Below are positions 1 through 9,255 of a stretch of DNA of 64,000 nt, one piece after another. Origin of the DNA: Bosea sp. RAC05 (GTDB lineage: Bacteria; Pseudomonadota; Alphaproteobacteria; Rhizobiales; Beijerinckiaceae); assembly GCF_001713455.1 (NCBI RefSeq), contig NZ_CP016464.1:4202001-4266000 (forward strand), written 5' to 3'. The notes under the pieces were generated by a model. That model was not told the DNA's origin, ran no database searches, and was given only the letters and a program-made list of their open reading frames with translations. Numbering within the stretch: position 1 is the first letter of the stretch; each line of letters begins with the position of its first letter. The translations under genes and the position numbers were made by a program.

Positions 1-551
1 GTCACGTCGAGCGCCGTGGTCGGCTCGTCGGCGACCAGGATGTCGGGCTCGCCGGCCAGCGCCATGGCGATCATGACGCGCTGGTTCTGCCCGCCGGAGA
101 ACTCGTGCGGATAGGCCGAGAGGCGCCGCTCCGCATCCGGAATCCCGACGAGATCGAACAGCCGCTTGGCCTCGGCCTTGATCGCCCGGCCGGACAGGCC
201 GCGGTGCAGGGACAACGCCTCGCCGATCTGCGTGCCGACCTTGAGCACCGGGTTGAGCGCGCTGGTCGGGTCCTGGAAGATCATGGCGACGCGACCGCCG
301 CGCACCTTGTCGAGCGCAGCGGGGCTCGCGCCCACCAGTTCGAGATCATCGAGCCTGGCGCTGCCGGAGACCCGCGCCTTGCCGGGCAAGAGGCCCAGCG
401 CCGCGAGCCAGGTCACGGACTTGCCCGATCCCGACTCGCCGACGAGGCCGAGCGCCTCGCCCTTGCCGATCGACAGATCGATGCCGTGCAGGACGGTCAC
501 GCCATCGAAGCGGACCGTCAGGCCCGACAGGGTGAGACGCGTGGAGGCCAT
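1..551 (-). CDS. Oligopeptide/opine-type ABC transporter ATP-binding protein (3' end cut by window edge)
   Basis: ATPase that would power a peptide/opine-family (DppD/OppD-like) importer at the inner face of the cytoplasmic membrane. The reading frame starts at ATG 551 and runs off the left edge, so only about 183 N-terminal residues are visible. These contain Walker A GESGSGKS (residues 38-45), the Q-loop [11 protein letters not shown], the signature FSGGQNQR and Walker [13 protein letters not shown], which together are diagnostic. It begins 13 bp after the stop of a solute-binding protein gene on the same strand, so it is the last visible gene of the operon. The substrate cannot be told from the ATPase. 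The C-terminal Opp/Dpp extension, if present, lies outside the window. Confidence 0.93.
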   Translation of the reverse strand, partial: MASTRLTLSGLTVRFDGVTVLHGIDLSIGKGEALGLVGESGSGKSVTWLAALGLLPGKARVSGSARLDDLELVGASPAALDKVRGGRVAMIFQDPTSALNPVLKVGTQIGEALSLHRGLSGRAIKAEAKRLFDLVGIPDAERRLSAYPHEFSGGQNQRVMIAMALAGEPDILVADEPTTALDV

Positions 552-564
552 CTGCCGACCCGCC

Positions 565-2199
565 TCAAACATAATTGCCGGGCCGGAAGTCCATGGCGAA
601 GGCCGGCGACGCCTTCCACTGCAAGGCCCTGGGCTTGGCGGTGAAGGTCGCGTTCTGGTGCAGCACCGTATAGGCGGGGTCCTCGCGCTCGCAGATTTCC
701 AGCATGCGGCGGAAGGCGGTGCGGCGGCGGGCCCGGTCGGTCGAGGTCTCCAGCACCTCGCAGAGCTGGTTCATTTCCGTGTTGGTCCACTCGCCGATCT
801 GCTGCTGCTGGCCGTTGGGCCCGTGCTGGTTGACGATCGACGACACCGGGTCGCTGAACGGGGCGGAGTTCGACCAGTCGCGCACCGCACGGCTGTCGTT
901 GCGCTGCATGATCTGCGACCAGTTCTCGACCGAGTTGATCTGCACGTTGAGGCCGACCGAGCGCCACATCTCGATGAGAACCTGCGCGGTGGCATTCTGG
1001 TTGGTGTAGTAGTTGTTCAGCAGGCGGTAGGGGATCGGGTCGCCCTTGTAGCCGGCTTGCTTGAGAAGGTCGGCCGCCAGCTTCGGATTGTACTCGGGCA
1101 CCGTCCAGTCGGCGTGGAACATGTCGCCGTAGTATTCCCACTGCAGGCCGGCCGGCACCTTGGTGCGGCCCGCCCAGAGCGAGTCGACGATGGCCTGCCG
1201 GTCGATGGCATGGGTGAAGGCGCGCCGCACCAGCGGGTTCTGCAGCTGGGCGTGGTTCTTGTCGAACACCGTCAGCCGATGATTGAGAATGGTGCCGCCC
1301 TGCACCTCGAAGCCGGCGTTCTTCTCGATGTCGCTGATCTGGTCAGGCGGGATGTCGCAGGCGAACTGGTACTGGCCCGAGAGCAGGCCGGCGATACGGC
1401 TCGGCACCTCGGGAACCTCGACGAAGCGGATCCGCTTCAGCGGCGGGCGACCGCCCCAGTAGTCGTCATGGGCCTCGAGCGTGAGCGAATTGTCCGGCCG
1501 GAACTCGACCACCTTGTAGGGGCCGGTCGTGATCGGCTTGCGGGCCCAGTCGAGATAGCTGGCGGCGTCTTCCCAGCCCTTGCGGCTCATGATGTCGGAG
1601 CCGTAGCGCGCCAGGCGGCCCTCCAGCGTCACGTCCGGCGTCGCGTTGTAGAAGCGGACGGTATACTTATCGATGGCGTCGACGCGCAGCAGATCGGGCC
1701 AGGCCCGACGCGCCACGGCCGGAATTTCGGCCGGCAGTTCCTTGCCGGGACGCGGCGTCGGGATCGTCTCGAAGGCCTTGATGGTCGAGCGGTTCTTGGC
1801 CTCGGTGTTGCCGAACATGCGTTCACGCGAGAACGTAAAGACGACATCCTCGGCCGTCAGTTCGGCACCGTTGTGGAACTTCACGCCCTGTCGCAGCTTG
1901 AGTTCGACGGTCTGGTCGTCGATGCGCTTCCACTCGGTGGCGAGGCCGGGGCGCGGCATCAGATTGCCGAGCCAGTCCTTGCCGATCAGCGGCTCCCAGA
2001 GCGAGGTGAAGAAGATGCGCTCGCCGACATTGGACTGCTCGCGCAGCACGTCGAGCGTGTTGGAATTGACGATCTTCTGCACCGCGATGGTGATCGAGGG
2101 GCGGTTGTCCGACTGGCCGATGGCGAATTGCGGCAGCGCGGATGCACCGAGCGTCGCCGCACCGAACTGAAGGGCCTTGCGTCGCGTGAAAGCGGCCAT
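565..2199 (-). CDS. ABC transporter solute-binding protein, family 5 (peptide/opine type), Tat-exported
   Basis: Periplasmic binding protein (544 aa) of the SBP_bac_5 family, which captures peptides, opines or other small organic solutes for an Opp/Dpp-type importer. The N terminus FTRRKALQF followed by a hydrophobic stretch and an Ala-rich cleavage region is a Tat signal. The family hallmark segment with FHNGAELTAEDVVFTF lies near residue 115. Length is normal. A GGAGAG ribosome site six bases before ATG 2199 supports the start. It is one of two such proteins in this operon (the other is at 4376-5935). They share family features but are clearly different in sequence, so the transporter may accept two ligands. 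The ligand is unknown. Confidence 0.9.
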   Translation of the reverse strand: MAAFTRRKALQFGAATLGASALPQFAIGQSDNRPSITIAVQKIVNSNTLDVLREQSNVGERIFFTSLWEPLIGKDWLGNLMPRPGLATEWKRIDDQTVELKLRQGVKFHNGAELTAEDVVFTFSRERMFGNTEAKNRSTIKAFETIPTPRPGKELPAEIPAVARRAWPDLLRVDAIDKYTVRFYNATPDVTLEGRLARYGSDIMSRKGWEDAASYLDWARKPITTGPYKVVEFRPDNSLTLEAHDDYWGGRPPLKRIRFVEVPEVPSRIAGLLSGQYQFACDIPPDQISDIEKNAGFEVQGGTILNHRLTVFDKNHAQLQNPLVRRAFTHAIDRQAIVDSLWAGRTKVPAGLQWEYYGDMFHADWTVPEYNPKLAADLLKQAGYKGDPIPYRLLNNYYTNQNATAQVLIEMWRSVGLNVQINSVENWSQIMQRNDSRAVRDWSNSAPFSDPVSSIVNQHGPNGQQQQIGEWTNTEMNQLCEVLETSTDRARRRTAFRRMLEICEREDPAYTVLHQNATFTAKPRALQWKASPAFAMDFRPGNYV

Positions 2200-2342
2200 G
2201 ACTGTCTCTCCAATGATGAAATGGGCGATTGCGGGCCAACGGGGCCCGCAGGGACCTCAGCCTGGGTCCGCAGCGCCATGGCCTCGGACGCTAGTCACCC
2301 AGAGCAACAGCTGGATGACAGGGCGGTGGGGGAGATGCGCCG

Positions 2343-3170
2343 TTACTGGGCCAGACCCAGCGCGATCAGGTGATCGGCCCCGGCCCTGACGGTGTCCTTG
2401 TTGCGGACCTCGAGGATCAGGCGCGGGTTGCTGCTCAGCCGCTCGAGCGCCCTGAAAACGGCGTTCCACCGGATGTTGCCCTCGCCCGGGTTCCAGTGGC
2501 GGTCGGCGTAGCCGTCCGTGTCCTGAAGATGGACGTGGTGGAGCATGTCGCCCGCGGCATGGACGAAATAGTCGACCGGCGGGCCGCCGGTCGAGCCATG
2601 GGCGTAGTTGGCATGTCCGGTGTCGATCGAGACGCGGACGAACTCGCTGTCGAAGGAGCGGGCGAGATCGACGCGGATATGGGCGTCCTTGTCCTCGATG
2701 TTCTCGATGACGAGCACGACGCCCATATCGGCCGCACGCCGGACGGCGTCGCCGATGGACGCATGCGTCAGCTCGATGGTCAGCTGGCGCGCATCCTGAT
2801 GATCGTCGAGGTTGTTGTAGTCCCAGGTCGTGTAGGGCGAGTGGATCACCATCTGCGTCGCGCCGAGATGGGCACAGACGTCGAGGCCCTGATGCATGCG
2901 CTTGTGCACGATGGCCCGCACATCAGGGTCCTTCGAGGCGATGTTGAAGCCCCAGAACGGGCCGTGGATCCCCAGCCGCCCGGTATGGCCGTCGAGAGCC
3001 TTTTTGACGTCGTCGGCCAGCGGCCTCCAGTCGCCGTTCAGGACGTCGGCGAGGAAGAAGTCCTGCACCTCGACGTCGCGCTGCTTGTCGAGGATCCAGT
3101 CGCGGTGAAGCCGGAGACCGGCGAGCGGGAGCGCGGCGCCGAGGACGGGCAGGGCTTGATGCAGAGACAT
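2343..3170 (-). CDS. Sugar phosphate isomerase/epimerase-like TIM-barrel protein
   Basis: A 275-residue cytoplasmic protein of the xylose isomerase-like / AP-endonuclease-2 TIM-barrel superfamily. Visible metal-site segments are LGIHGPFWG, MVIHSPYTT, LVIENIED, VSIDTGHANYAHG and HHVHLQDTDG, the usual His/Glu/Asp pattern of divalent-metal isomerases and epimerases. It lies between the two solute-binding protein genes of the ABC operon, on the same strand, so it probably processes the imported compound, which would then be a sugar or polyol derivative. No clear ribosome site precedes ATG 3170. The exact reaction cannot be read from the sequence. Confidence 0.8.
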   Translation of the reverse strand: MSLHQALPVLGAALPLAGLRLHRDWILDKQRDVEVQDFFLADVLNGDWRPLADDVKKALDGHTGRLGIHGPFWGFNIASKDPDVRAIVHKRMHQGLDVCAHLGATQMVIHSPYTTWDYNNLDDHQDARQLTIELTHASIGDAVRRAADMGVVLVIENIEDKDAHIRVDLARSFDSEFVRVSIDTGHANYAHGSTGGPPVDYFVHAAGDMLHHVHLQDTDGYADRHWNPGEGNIRWNAVFRALERLSSNPRLILEVRNKDTVRAGADHLIALGLAQ

Positions 3171-3477
3171 GAGGAGGGGTCCGGAAAAGGCGGGAAATCG
3201 GATCGGGGCCTTGGCAAGGTCCCTGCGGACAGGCGTCGCTGCCTCGGCGGGGACTAAGCCATCCGGCGGTGACGCGCCGATGACAGCCGCGGGCGAAACA
3301 CAGACGAGAAACCAGTCTGCACGATTCGCATAGTCGGCTACAGATCATTGCCGGACGCCGCGACGGCGAAGGTTCGCGGCCCCCGGCAACCTCGGACAGC
3401 CGATCCACGAGGACGGTCTGACCGCCGGCCCGCGACAGGGGCCCGCGGCCGCGTGTCAGCGCGGGGGTGTCAGCCGC
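3171..3477. other. Intergenic gap inside the ABC operon, no gene seen
   Basis: About 300 bp between the metallophosphoesterase and the isomerase gene. Open frames here are short, lack ribosome sites and have no recognisable product. A short palindrome CCTTGGCAAGG sits at 3209-3219. The gap is long for an operon, so an internal promoter for the isomerase and downstream genes is possible, but I see no convincing -35/-10 pair. Confidence 0.5.
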
Positions 3478-4374
3478 TCAAGCCGGCTCTGCGCTGTGCC
3501 TTCGCAGGGGCCGCGGCGGCATGTTGGTGGTGGTGCCCCCGACATCGGTCCAGCGCGAGGTGTCCTGCGCGATCATCATCCGGGGCTCGACGAGGTCGTG
3601 GCGAATCTTGCCGCCATCCAAGGTCCAGACCAGATAGCCCGGTCGCGACCAGCGCCGCCATTTGCGCCATTGGCGTTCGAAGTGGACCATCGCCGTCGGC
3701 GGCGCCCAGACGATGCCCATGCCCTGATAGCGGATTCGGCGATAGACGTGCAGATGCCCGCAGGCGATCACCTTGACGCCGGCATCGCGACAGGTCTCGA
3801 GCAGGGCCCGCCGCGCCGGATGAGGCACGCAGGAGGTGGTCGGGCGCTCGTCCTTCGCGTCCGTCTCGAAGGGCGGCATGTGCATGAAGACCATGGCCTG
3901 GCGCGGCCCGCGCGAGGCGAGCTGATCGCGCAGGAACGCAAGCTGGGCCGCCTCCTCCGCCAGGCCCGACGCCATCAGGGCGCTGTCGAGCCCGATGAGC
4001 CGCCAGCGGCCGAGATCGTGGCTCCACCACATCGGGCCGACCGTCGTCGTCCAGGCTTCCATGCGCGCCGCATCGATCGGCTGGTCGAGCCGCGAGAAGG
4101 GCGGGGCCTCACCGATGTCGTGGTTGCCCGCCAGCGTCAGCACGGGCGCCGGCAGCCGGTCGAGCTGCGCCTTGGCGAAGGCGAGATCAGCCGGCCTCAC
4201 CGGACCGTTGAATGAGATGTCGCCGGTATGGACGATCAGATCCGGCTGCAGCGCCTGCATCTCGTTGACGAAGACATCGAAGTTGTCGATGAAATAGGCA
4301 TGGGTTTCCGACAGATGCGTGTCCGAAACCTGGACAACGCGAAGCGGGCGGTCGGCGCCTTGGGCTGTGGTCAT
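3478..4374 (-). CDS. Calcineurin-like metallophosphoesterase
   Basis: Predicted cytoplasmic phosphohydrolase (298 aa) of the cyclic-nucleotide phosphodiesterase-like branch (CpdA/GpdQ-like) of the calcineurin superfamily. The ordered metal-ligand motifs are all present: QVSDTHLSE near residue 15, HTGDISFNG near residue 50, AGNHDIG near residue 83, FMHMPP near residue 165 and ACGHLHVYRR near residue 205. There is no signal peptide. It starts one base downstream of the stop of the solute-binding protein at 4376, so it is co-transcribed with the transporter. The context suggests it cleaves a phosphodiester or phosphomonoester in the imported substrate, which is an inference. Confidence 0.88.
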   Translation of the reverse strand: MTTAQGADRPLRVVQVSDTHLSETHAYFIDNFDVFVNEMQALQPDLIVHTGDISFNGPVRPADLAFAKAQLDRLPAPVLTLAGNHDIGEAPPFSRLDQPIDAARMEAWTTTVGPMWWSHDLGRWRLIGLDSALMASGLAEEAAQLAFLRDQLASRGPRQAMVFMHMPPFETDAKDERPTTSCVPHPARRALLETCRDAGVKVIACGHLHVYRRIRYQGMGIVWAPPTAMVHFERQWRKWRRWSRPGYLVWTLDGGKIRHDLVEPRMMIAQDTSRWTDVGGTTTNMPPRPLRRHSAEPA

Positions 4375-4375
4375 T

Positions 4376-5935
4376 TCAGGCGAAGCTCAGATTGTCGGCG
4401 CGCAGGTCCATGAAGAAGAAGCTGTAGGGCGTCCACCTGACCTTCTTCTTCACGCCATAGGTCTCCAACGGCTGGTACAGGATCGTGCCGGGGCAGGCAT
4501 CTTCATAGGCGTCGAGCATCTGGGCAAAAAGCGCCTTGCGCCTGGCGGGGTCGGTCTCGCCGAGCAGGGCGCGACCGGCGGCGTTGAAGGGGGCTGCATC
4601 CACCTCGGCGAAGGCCTTGGTCGTCTGGAAGGCCGAGGCCGGGCCCCAGCTCGGCCAGATCGCGCCGAGCGGATCCGGGAAGCGGGTCGAGTTCGAGGTG
4701 TTGCCGACCTGCTGCCCGGCCCCCTGCATCTGGGCGAAGTTCTCGACCACCTGGAGACGCGCGTCGATGCCGACGGCCTTCCACATCTCGACGATGATCT
4801 GGGCGGCGTCGAGCGCGCCGGTGTAGTAGTTCGGCATCGTGCGGTAGGTGATCGGCTCGCCCTTGTAGCCGGCTTCGCGCAGCAGCGCGCGGGCCCGCTC
4901 GGGGTTGAAGGGCAGACCGCGCCCTTCGAGGAACATGTCGCCATATTCGGGATAGTTGTGGGAGGGCGGGATCACCGCCTTGCCCAGCCACAGCGCGTCG
5001 ACCAGCTTCTGCCGGTCGATGGCGACCGCGAGCGCCTGCCGGATGCGCTTGTCCGAGGTGCCGGGGCTGCGCGCATCGAAGGTCAGCAGATGGCTGTTGG
5101 CCAGCACGACCGAGCGCGCCTCGACATCCTTGTAGCTCGACATGACCTGGATCTGGTCCGGCGGCACATTGGTGATGAGGTCGAATTCACCCGAAACGAG
5201 GCCGGCGATGCGCGCGGACAGCTCCGGGACTTCGCGGAAGGTCACGCGCCGCGCGTTCGGCCGGCCCATCCAGTAGCCGTCGAAAGCCTCGAACTCCATG
5301 AACTCGTTGGCCCGCATGCGCGAGAAGCGGAAGGGGCCGGTCCCCACAGGGTTCTTGCCGAAGCCGTCGAGGCCGACCTGCTCATAATGGCGCTTGTTGA
5401 CGATCCAGGAGCACCAGGAGGCCAGCCGCTGCTCCATCAGCACATCGGGCGCGGCAGTCTTGAAACGGACGGTGTGCCGGTCGATCGCCTCGACCGCCTC
5501 GAGCGTGCCGAAGAACGGCCGGCCACCCGGGATTTCGGCCTTGTCGCCCCACAGGCGCCCGTTGCGGAAGGTGTAGGCGACGTCCTCGGCGGTCATCTCG
5601 TCGCCGTTGTGGAATTTCACGTCGGGCCGGAACTTGACGACCAGCGAACGCGGATTCTCCCGCTCCCAGGACTGCGCGAGATGCGGCACCAGTTTGGAGC
5701 CGCCTCCCCCCGGCTGGCTCTTGAAGTCGCGCCGGATCACCGTGTCGAAGACGGAATAGGTGACGCGCGTGCCGACATTGTTCAGCTCCATCGCCGGCTC
5801 GAGAACCTTGGGCAGCTCGGCGACGGCGACCGTCAGCGCCGGGCGCCGGTCGGTCTGGGCGAAGGCATGGGGGGTGGTGACGACGAACGGTGCGGCAACG
5901 GCGCCCTGAACGAAACGACGGCGATTGAGCGACAT
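4376..5935 (-). CDS. ABC transporter solute-binding protein, family 5, Tat-exported
   Basis: Second SBP_bac_5 periplasmic binding protein (519 aa) of the operon. The start MSLNRRRFVQGA is a Tat twin-arginine signal and fixes the start at ATG 5935, although the open frame continues much further upstream through the permease region. The family segment FHNGDEMTAEDVAYTF occurs near residue 115. It is about 83 bp downstream of the DppC-like permease gene and one base from the metallophosphoesterase, so it is the binding protein most directly linked to the permeases. Ligand unknown; the family covers peptides, opines, nickel and sugar conjugates. Confidence 0.9.
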   Translation of the reverse strand: MSLNRRRFVQGAVAAPFVVTTPHAFAQTDRRPALTVAVAELPKVLEPAMELNNVGTRVTYSVFDTVIRRDFKSQPGGGGSKLVPHLAQSWERENPRSLVVKFRPDVKFHNGDEMTAEDVAYTFRNGRLWGDKAEIPGGRPFFGTLEAVEAIDRHTVRFKTAAPDVLMEQRLASWCSWIVNKRHYEQVGLDGFGKNPVGTGPFRFSRMRANEFMEFEAFDGYWMGRPNARRVTFREVPELSARIAGLVSGEFDLITNVPPDQIQVMSSYKDVEARSVVLANSHLLTFDARSPGTSDKRIRQALAVAIDRQKLVDALWLGKAVIPPSHNYPEYGDMFLEGRGLPFNPERARALLREAGYKGEPITYRTMPNYYTGALDAAQIIVEMWKAVGIDARLQVVENFAQMQGAGQQVGNTSNSTRFPDPLGAIWPSWGPASAFQTTKAFAEVDAAPFNAAGRALLGETDPARRKALFAQMLDAYEDACPGTILYQPLETYGVKKKVRWTPYSFFFMDLRADNLSFA

Positions 5936-6018
5936 GGCAAGGGTTCCCGGAGAGCGGTGGCGGAGGGCTATGCGACGCACGCGACAGGCCCGTGACAGGC
6001 CGGGGGCAGCGCGCCGGG

Positions 6019-6912
6019 TCAGGCGGCTCCGTCGAGCGTCGGGTCCAGCCGGTCGCGCAGCCAGTCCCCGAACAGGCTGACCGACAGGGTCGTGAGGAAG
6101 ATCACGAGGCCGGGGCAGACCGCGATCCACCAGGCCTGCAGGAGGTAGTTCCGGCCCGCGCCCAGCATCTGCCCGAGAGACGTGCCGGGCGGCTGCACGC
6201 CGAGACCCAGGAAGGACAGCGTGGTCTCCAGCAGGATCACCCAGGGAAAGGTGATCGTCATCTGCACCACCAGCGAGGCGGCGATGTTCGGAAGGACGTG
6301 TTTGAGGTTGACGCGGTTGGCCGTCGCCCCCAGCGCCTTCACCGCCCGCACATAGAGGGCCGCCTGCTCCGAGATCACGAGCCCGCGCACGAGTCGGGTG
6401 TAGCGCTCCCAGCCCTCGAGACTGACCAGCACGACGAAGATGAGCAGGTTCGACCCGACGAGCGCGATGAAGGCGATGGCGATGAAGAAGGCCGGCAGGG
6501 CGGCCTGGACATCCACCATCATCATGATCACGTCGTCGAGCCAGCCTCTGCGGCGGGCCGCGACATAGCCGAGCACCGTGCCGATCGCCGCCCCGATCAG
6601 CGTTCCCGCCAGGGCGATCGCGATCGAGGTCCGGATGCCGTAGATCAGGCGGCTGAGGATATCGCGCCCGAGATGGTCCGTGCCGAGCACATAGGCCCAC
6701 TCACCGCCCCAGAACACCGGCGGGCGCAGGCGGCGCGCGAGGTTCTGCGTAGCGAAATCATAGGGCGCGATCACCGGCGCCAGCAGCGACACCACGACCA
6801 TCAGCAGCAGGAACCCGAGGGCGAGCCGGATGCTGAGCGGCATGCCGCCGGAGAACCGCGCATGGGCACCGCCCGACACGGCGCCGCCGGCCAGGGGCTC
6901 GGCGGCACTCAC
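6019..6912 (-). CDS. ABC transporter permease, DppC type
   Basis: Inner-membrane permease subunit (297 aa) of an Opp/Dpp importer. It has an N-terminal membrane segment followed by the OppC-type motif LGTDHLGRDILSRLIYG and the BPD_transp_1 domain with EAA-loop sequence VKALGATANRVNLKHVLPN, which contacts the ATPase. The start is assigned to GTG 6912, which overlaps the stop of the upstream permease (GTGA overlap), implying translational coupling. A much longer open frame extends upstream on this strand but is only a shadow of the DppB gene. It pairs with the product of 6909-7847 to form the channel. Confidence 0.92.
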   Translation of the reverse strand: MSAAEPLAGGAVSGGAHARFSGGMPLSIRLALGFLLLMVVVSLLAPVIAPYDFATQNLARRLRPPVFWGGEWAYVLGTDHLGRDILSRLIYGIRTSIAIALAGTLIGAAIGTVLGYVAARRRGWLDDVIMMMVDVQAALPAFFIAIAFIALVGSNLLIFVVLVSLEGWERYTRLVRGLVISEQAALYVRAVKALGATANRVNLKHVLPNIAASLVVQMTITFPWVILLETTLSFLGLGVQPPGTSLGQMLGAGRNYLLQAWWIAVCPGLVIFLTTLSVSLFGDWLRDRLDPTLDGAA

Positions 6913-7847
6913 GACGGGCGCCCCTCTGCGCCGAGCACGTCGACCCGCGGGTCGATCAGGGCGTGGATGATATCGACGGCCAGGTTCGAGACGATGATGA
7001 CGGCGGCGACGAACAGGATCGCAGTCTGGATCACTGCGAGATCGCGCGCGCCTGCCGACGAGACCAGCAGGCGGCCGACGCCCGGCCAGGCGAAGATCGT
7101 CTCGGTCACGGCCGCACCCGCGAACAGCAGCCCCGTCTCGATCCCGAGGAACATCAGCAGCGGCACCGCCGCGTTGGGAAAGACGTGGCGCAGCAGCACC
7201 GGCAGTCGGGGCACGCCCTTGGCGCGCGCCGTCCGCACGAAGCTCTGGCCGAGCGCCTCGAGCATCGCCGTGCGGGTGAAGCGCGCGATCTTGCCGAGCA
7301 GCCCGGCCGCGAGCGTCAGCGTCGGCATGACCAGATGCCACCAGGTGTCCGTGCCCGAGGAGGGCAGCCAGCGCAACGTCAGGGCAAACAGCAGGATCAG
7401 CAGGATGCCGAAGAAGAAGGTCGGGATCGAAAAGCCCAATACGGCGATGGACATGACGATCCGGTCCAGCGCCGAGTTGTGTTTCAGCGCGGCCAGCATC
7501 CCCAGCGGAATGCCGATGATCAGCGCCAGGCACAGCGCCGCTGCGGCCAGGAGGAGCGTGTTGGGAATGGCCTCGGCCACGACGACGACCGCCGCACGGC
7601 CATCGGCGAACGACACCCCGAGATCGCCGCGCGTCACGGCGAGCAGGAAGCGGGCGTACTGCTCGACGATCGGCCGGTCGATGCCCCAGCGCTCGCGATA
7701 ATCCGCCTTGACCTCGGGCGGCGTGTCGTCGGGCAGCAGCATGTCGGTCGGGTCGCCGGCCAGCCGCAGGACGACGAACACGGCGGTGACGCAGATCGCG
7801 AGCGTCAGAAGCGCTCGCATCATGCGCCGGGCGATGAAGTTCAGCAT
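6909..7847 (-). CDS. ABC transporter permease, DppB type
   Basis: Inner-membrane permease subunit (312 aa from ATG 7847) of the same importer. It begins MLNFIARRMM, the usual DppB/OppB amphipathic start. It contains the N-terminal domain with GIDRPIVEQYARFL, six predicted membrane segments and the EAA-type loop ARAKGVPRLPVLLRHVFPN. An alternative ATG at 7877 would add ten residues (MLVASGNGNG) not typical of the family, so the later start is preferred. First gene of the leftward ABC operon, downstream of a roughly 350-bp gap after the lysR gene. Confidence 0.9.
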   Translation of the reverse strand: MLNFIARRMMRALLTLAICVTAVFVVLRLAGDPTDMLLPDDTPPEVKADYRERWGIDRPIVEQYARFLLAVTRGDLGVSFADGRAAVVVVAEAIPNTLLLAAAALCLALIIGIPLGMLAALKHNSALDRIVMSIAVLGFSIPTFFFGILLILLFALTLRWLPSSGTDTWWHLVMPTLTLAAGLLGKIARFTRTAMLEALGQSFVRTARAKGVPRLPVLLRHVFPNAAVPLLMFLGIETGLLFAGAAVTETIFAWPGVGRLLVSSAGARDLAVIQTAILFVAAVIIVSNLAVDIIHALIDPRVDVLGAEGRPS

Positions 7848-8195
7848 GCCGTTGCCATTCCCAGAGGCCACCAACACCCGGGAGTGGGGGGCGCCGTCTC
7901 GCCGCCGCCATGAGATGCGCCGGCAAGAAGGCGGGTCTGCTACTGCTCTCAGGTGTCAGCGGCGTGACAGCAGGTGGGCCTTTGCCCGAGACCGACCGGA
8001 CGCGCGGCCATGGCGAAGGCGCCCCAGACGGTGACGCGGATCGTCGGCCTGGCCAGGCCGGCACGCCCAACGCGCGATGTCAGCGGCCTCTCGACCATCG
8101 CTCCCGCCGCAAGCCGCGCTTCAGCACGGTGAGGTATCCAGCGCCTGGAGGCGTCAGAGCCCGCCACAGGCCGGGTCGAGCGACCCCGTCGGCGC
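7848..8195. other. Intergenic region upstream of the ABC transporter operon
   Basis: About 350 bp between the end of the lysR-type gene and the DppB-like gene, both on the minus strand. I see no gene with a ribosome site or recognisable product. The promoter of the ABC operon should be here if it is not read through from lysR, but no sequence close to a consensus sigma70 or sigma54 promoter stands out. Confidence 0.5.
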
Positions 8196-9107
8196 TCAGC
8201 CGGGCCCGCTCGGGACGGGCCCCTCGGCGACGGCCCAGAGATCGTCGGCCGCTTCGCTGCGTCTGCCAGCCGATCGGAACAGCCGGATCTCGACCGGGAT
8301 GTCGTAGCGGTCCGATCCGGCACGGACGAGGCGGCCACGATCCAGATCCTCGGCCGCGAGCGTCAGCGGCAACCACGCGACGCCATGCCCGTCGCGCGCC
8401 ATCGTCGCCAGCGTCGCGGCGAGATGGGATGTCAGGCCGGTCACGGTGGTGCCGATCTCAAGCCCGCCGCAGGCCGCGATGATCCGCCCCAGACCCGAGG
8501 CCTGGCTATAGCCGAGATAGGGGGTCGGCTGCGCGGCCGCGCCGGGCAGGGTCCATCTCGGCCCCCCGCTTTCGGTCGGCGCGCAGAGCGGCACGAGCAC
8601 GTCGTCGCCGACGCGCAGGCTGGGAAAACGGTCCGCCGCAAACGGCGGGGCCATGGCCTCGTGGACATGGCAGAGCAGGAACTGGACCTCGCCCGAAAGC
8701 ATCAGCTGCTCGCACGCCGCCATGCTGTCCGAGATCAGGTTGATCGTGCCGAGCGCCTGCGACTGCATCACCCGCCGGATCCAGCCCGGGAAAAAGGTGA
8801 AGGACAGGGCATGGGTCGCGGCGATCGCGAGCGCGGTGGTCCTTCGGTCGCCGACAGCGCGCGTTTCGCGTCGCGCCCGATCGAGAAGGGCCAGCAGATC
8901 CCGGACATGCGGCTGGAAATGCGCGCCGGCCGCCGTCAGGCGCGCGCCCTGCGGTCCCCGCTCGAACAGGGCCGTGCCGATCCATTCCTCCAGCGCGCGA
9001 ATCCTGCGGCTGAAGGCGGGTTGCGTGATGTTGCGGGCGTCGGCGGCCCGCGAGAAGCTTCGGTGCTCCGCCAAGGCCTGGAAATCCGACAGCCAATCGT
9101 AGTCCAT
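8196..9107 (-). CDS. LysR-family transcriptional regulator
   Basis: DNA-binding regulator (303 aa). The N-terminal winged helix-turn-helix is typical: FQALAEHRSFSRAADARNITQPAFSRRIRALEEWIG at residues 9-44 (seen as two consecutive segments), followed by LFERGPQGARLTAAG. The C-terminal part is a LysR substrate-binding domain. It is divergent from the D-tartrate dehydratase gene with a 148-bp intergenic space holding two short dyads, the usual LysR arrangement, so it most likely controls that gene in response to a dicarboxylate. Control of the leftward ABC operon is possible but less supported. Confidence 0.92.
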   Translation of the reverse strand: MDYDWLSDFQALAEHRSFSRAADARNITQPAFSRRIRALEEWIGTALFERGPQGARLTAAGAHFQPHVRDLLALLDRARRETRAVGDRRTTALAIAATHALSFTFFPGWIRRVMQSQALGTINLISDSMAACEQLMLSGEVQFLLCHVHEAMAPPFAADRFPSLRVGDDVLVPLCAPTESGGPRWTLPGAAAQPTPYLGYSQASGLGRIIAACGGLEIGTTVTGLTSHLAATLATMARDGHGVAWLPLTLAAEDLDRGRLVRAGSDRYDIPVEIRLFRSAGRRSEAADDLWAVAEGPVPSGPG

Positions 9108-9127
9108 CCCGATGCCGTTCGCGCATG

Positions 9128-9145
9128 GCCAAAACCGAACTTGGC
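9128..9145. promoter_or_regulatory. Candidate LysR-type operator dyad between lysR and the D-tartrate dehydratase gene
   Basis: Perfect inverted repeat GCCAA-N8-TTGGC at 9128-9145, lying 21-38 bp upstream of the lysR start. A second dyad CTAAG-N7-CTTAG is at 9171-9187, nearer to the dehydratase gene. LysR proteins usually bind two such sites between divergent genes. Assignment is by position and symmetry only. Confidence 0.4.
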
Positions 9146-9255
9146 ATTGGTCGAAGCAACACGTCCAGCTCTAAGCACGGACCTTAGCGGGAACAGACCC
9201 GTCGCACAGCGCAGGGCGATGCCGAAACGGCATGCCGACACCAGGGAGGAAAGCG

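Noticed and set aside
166..2373. 735-codon plus-strand frame over the ABC solute-binding protein gene
   Set aside because: Antisense shadow; no recognisable domain, and the minus strand encodes a full-length Tat-exported binding protein with a ribosome site.
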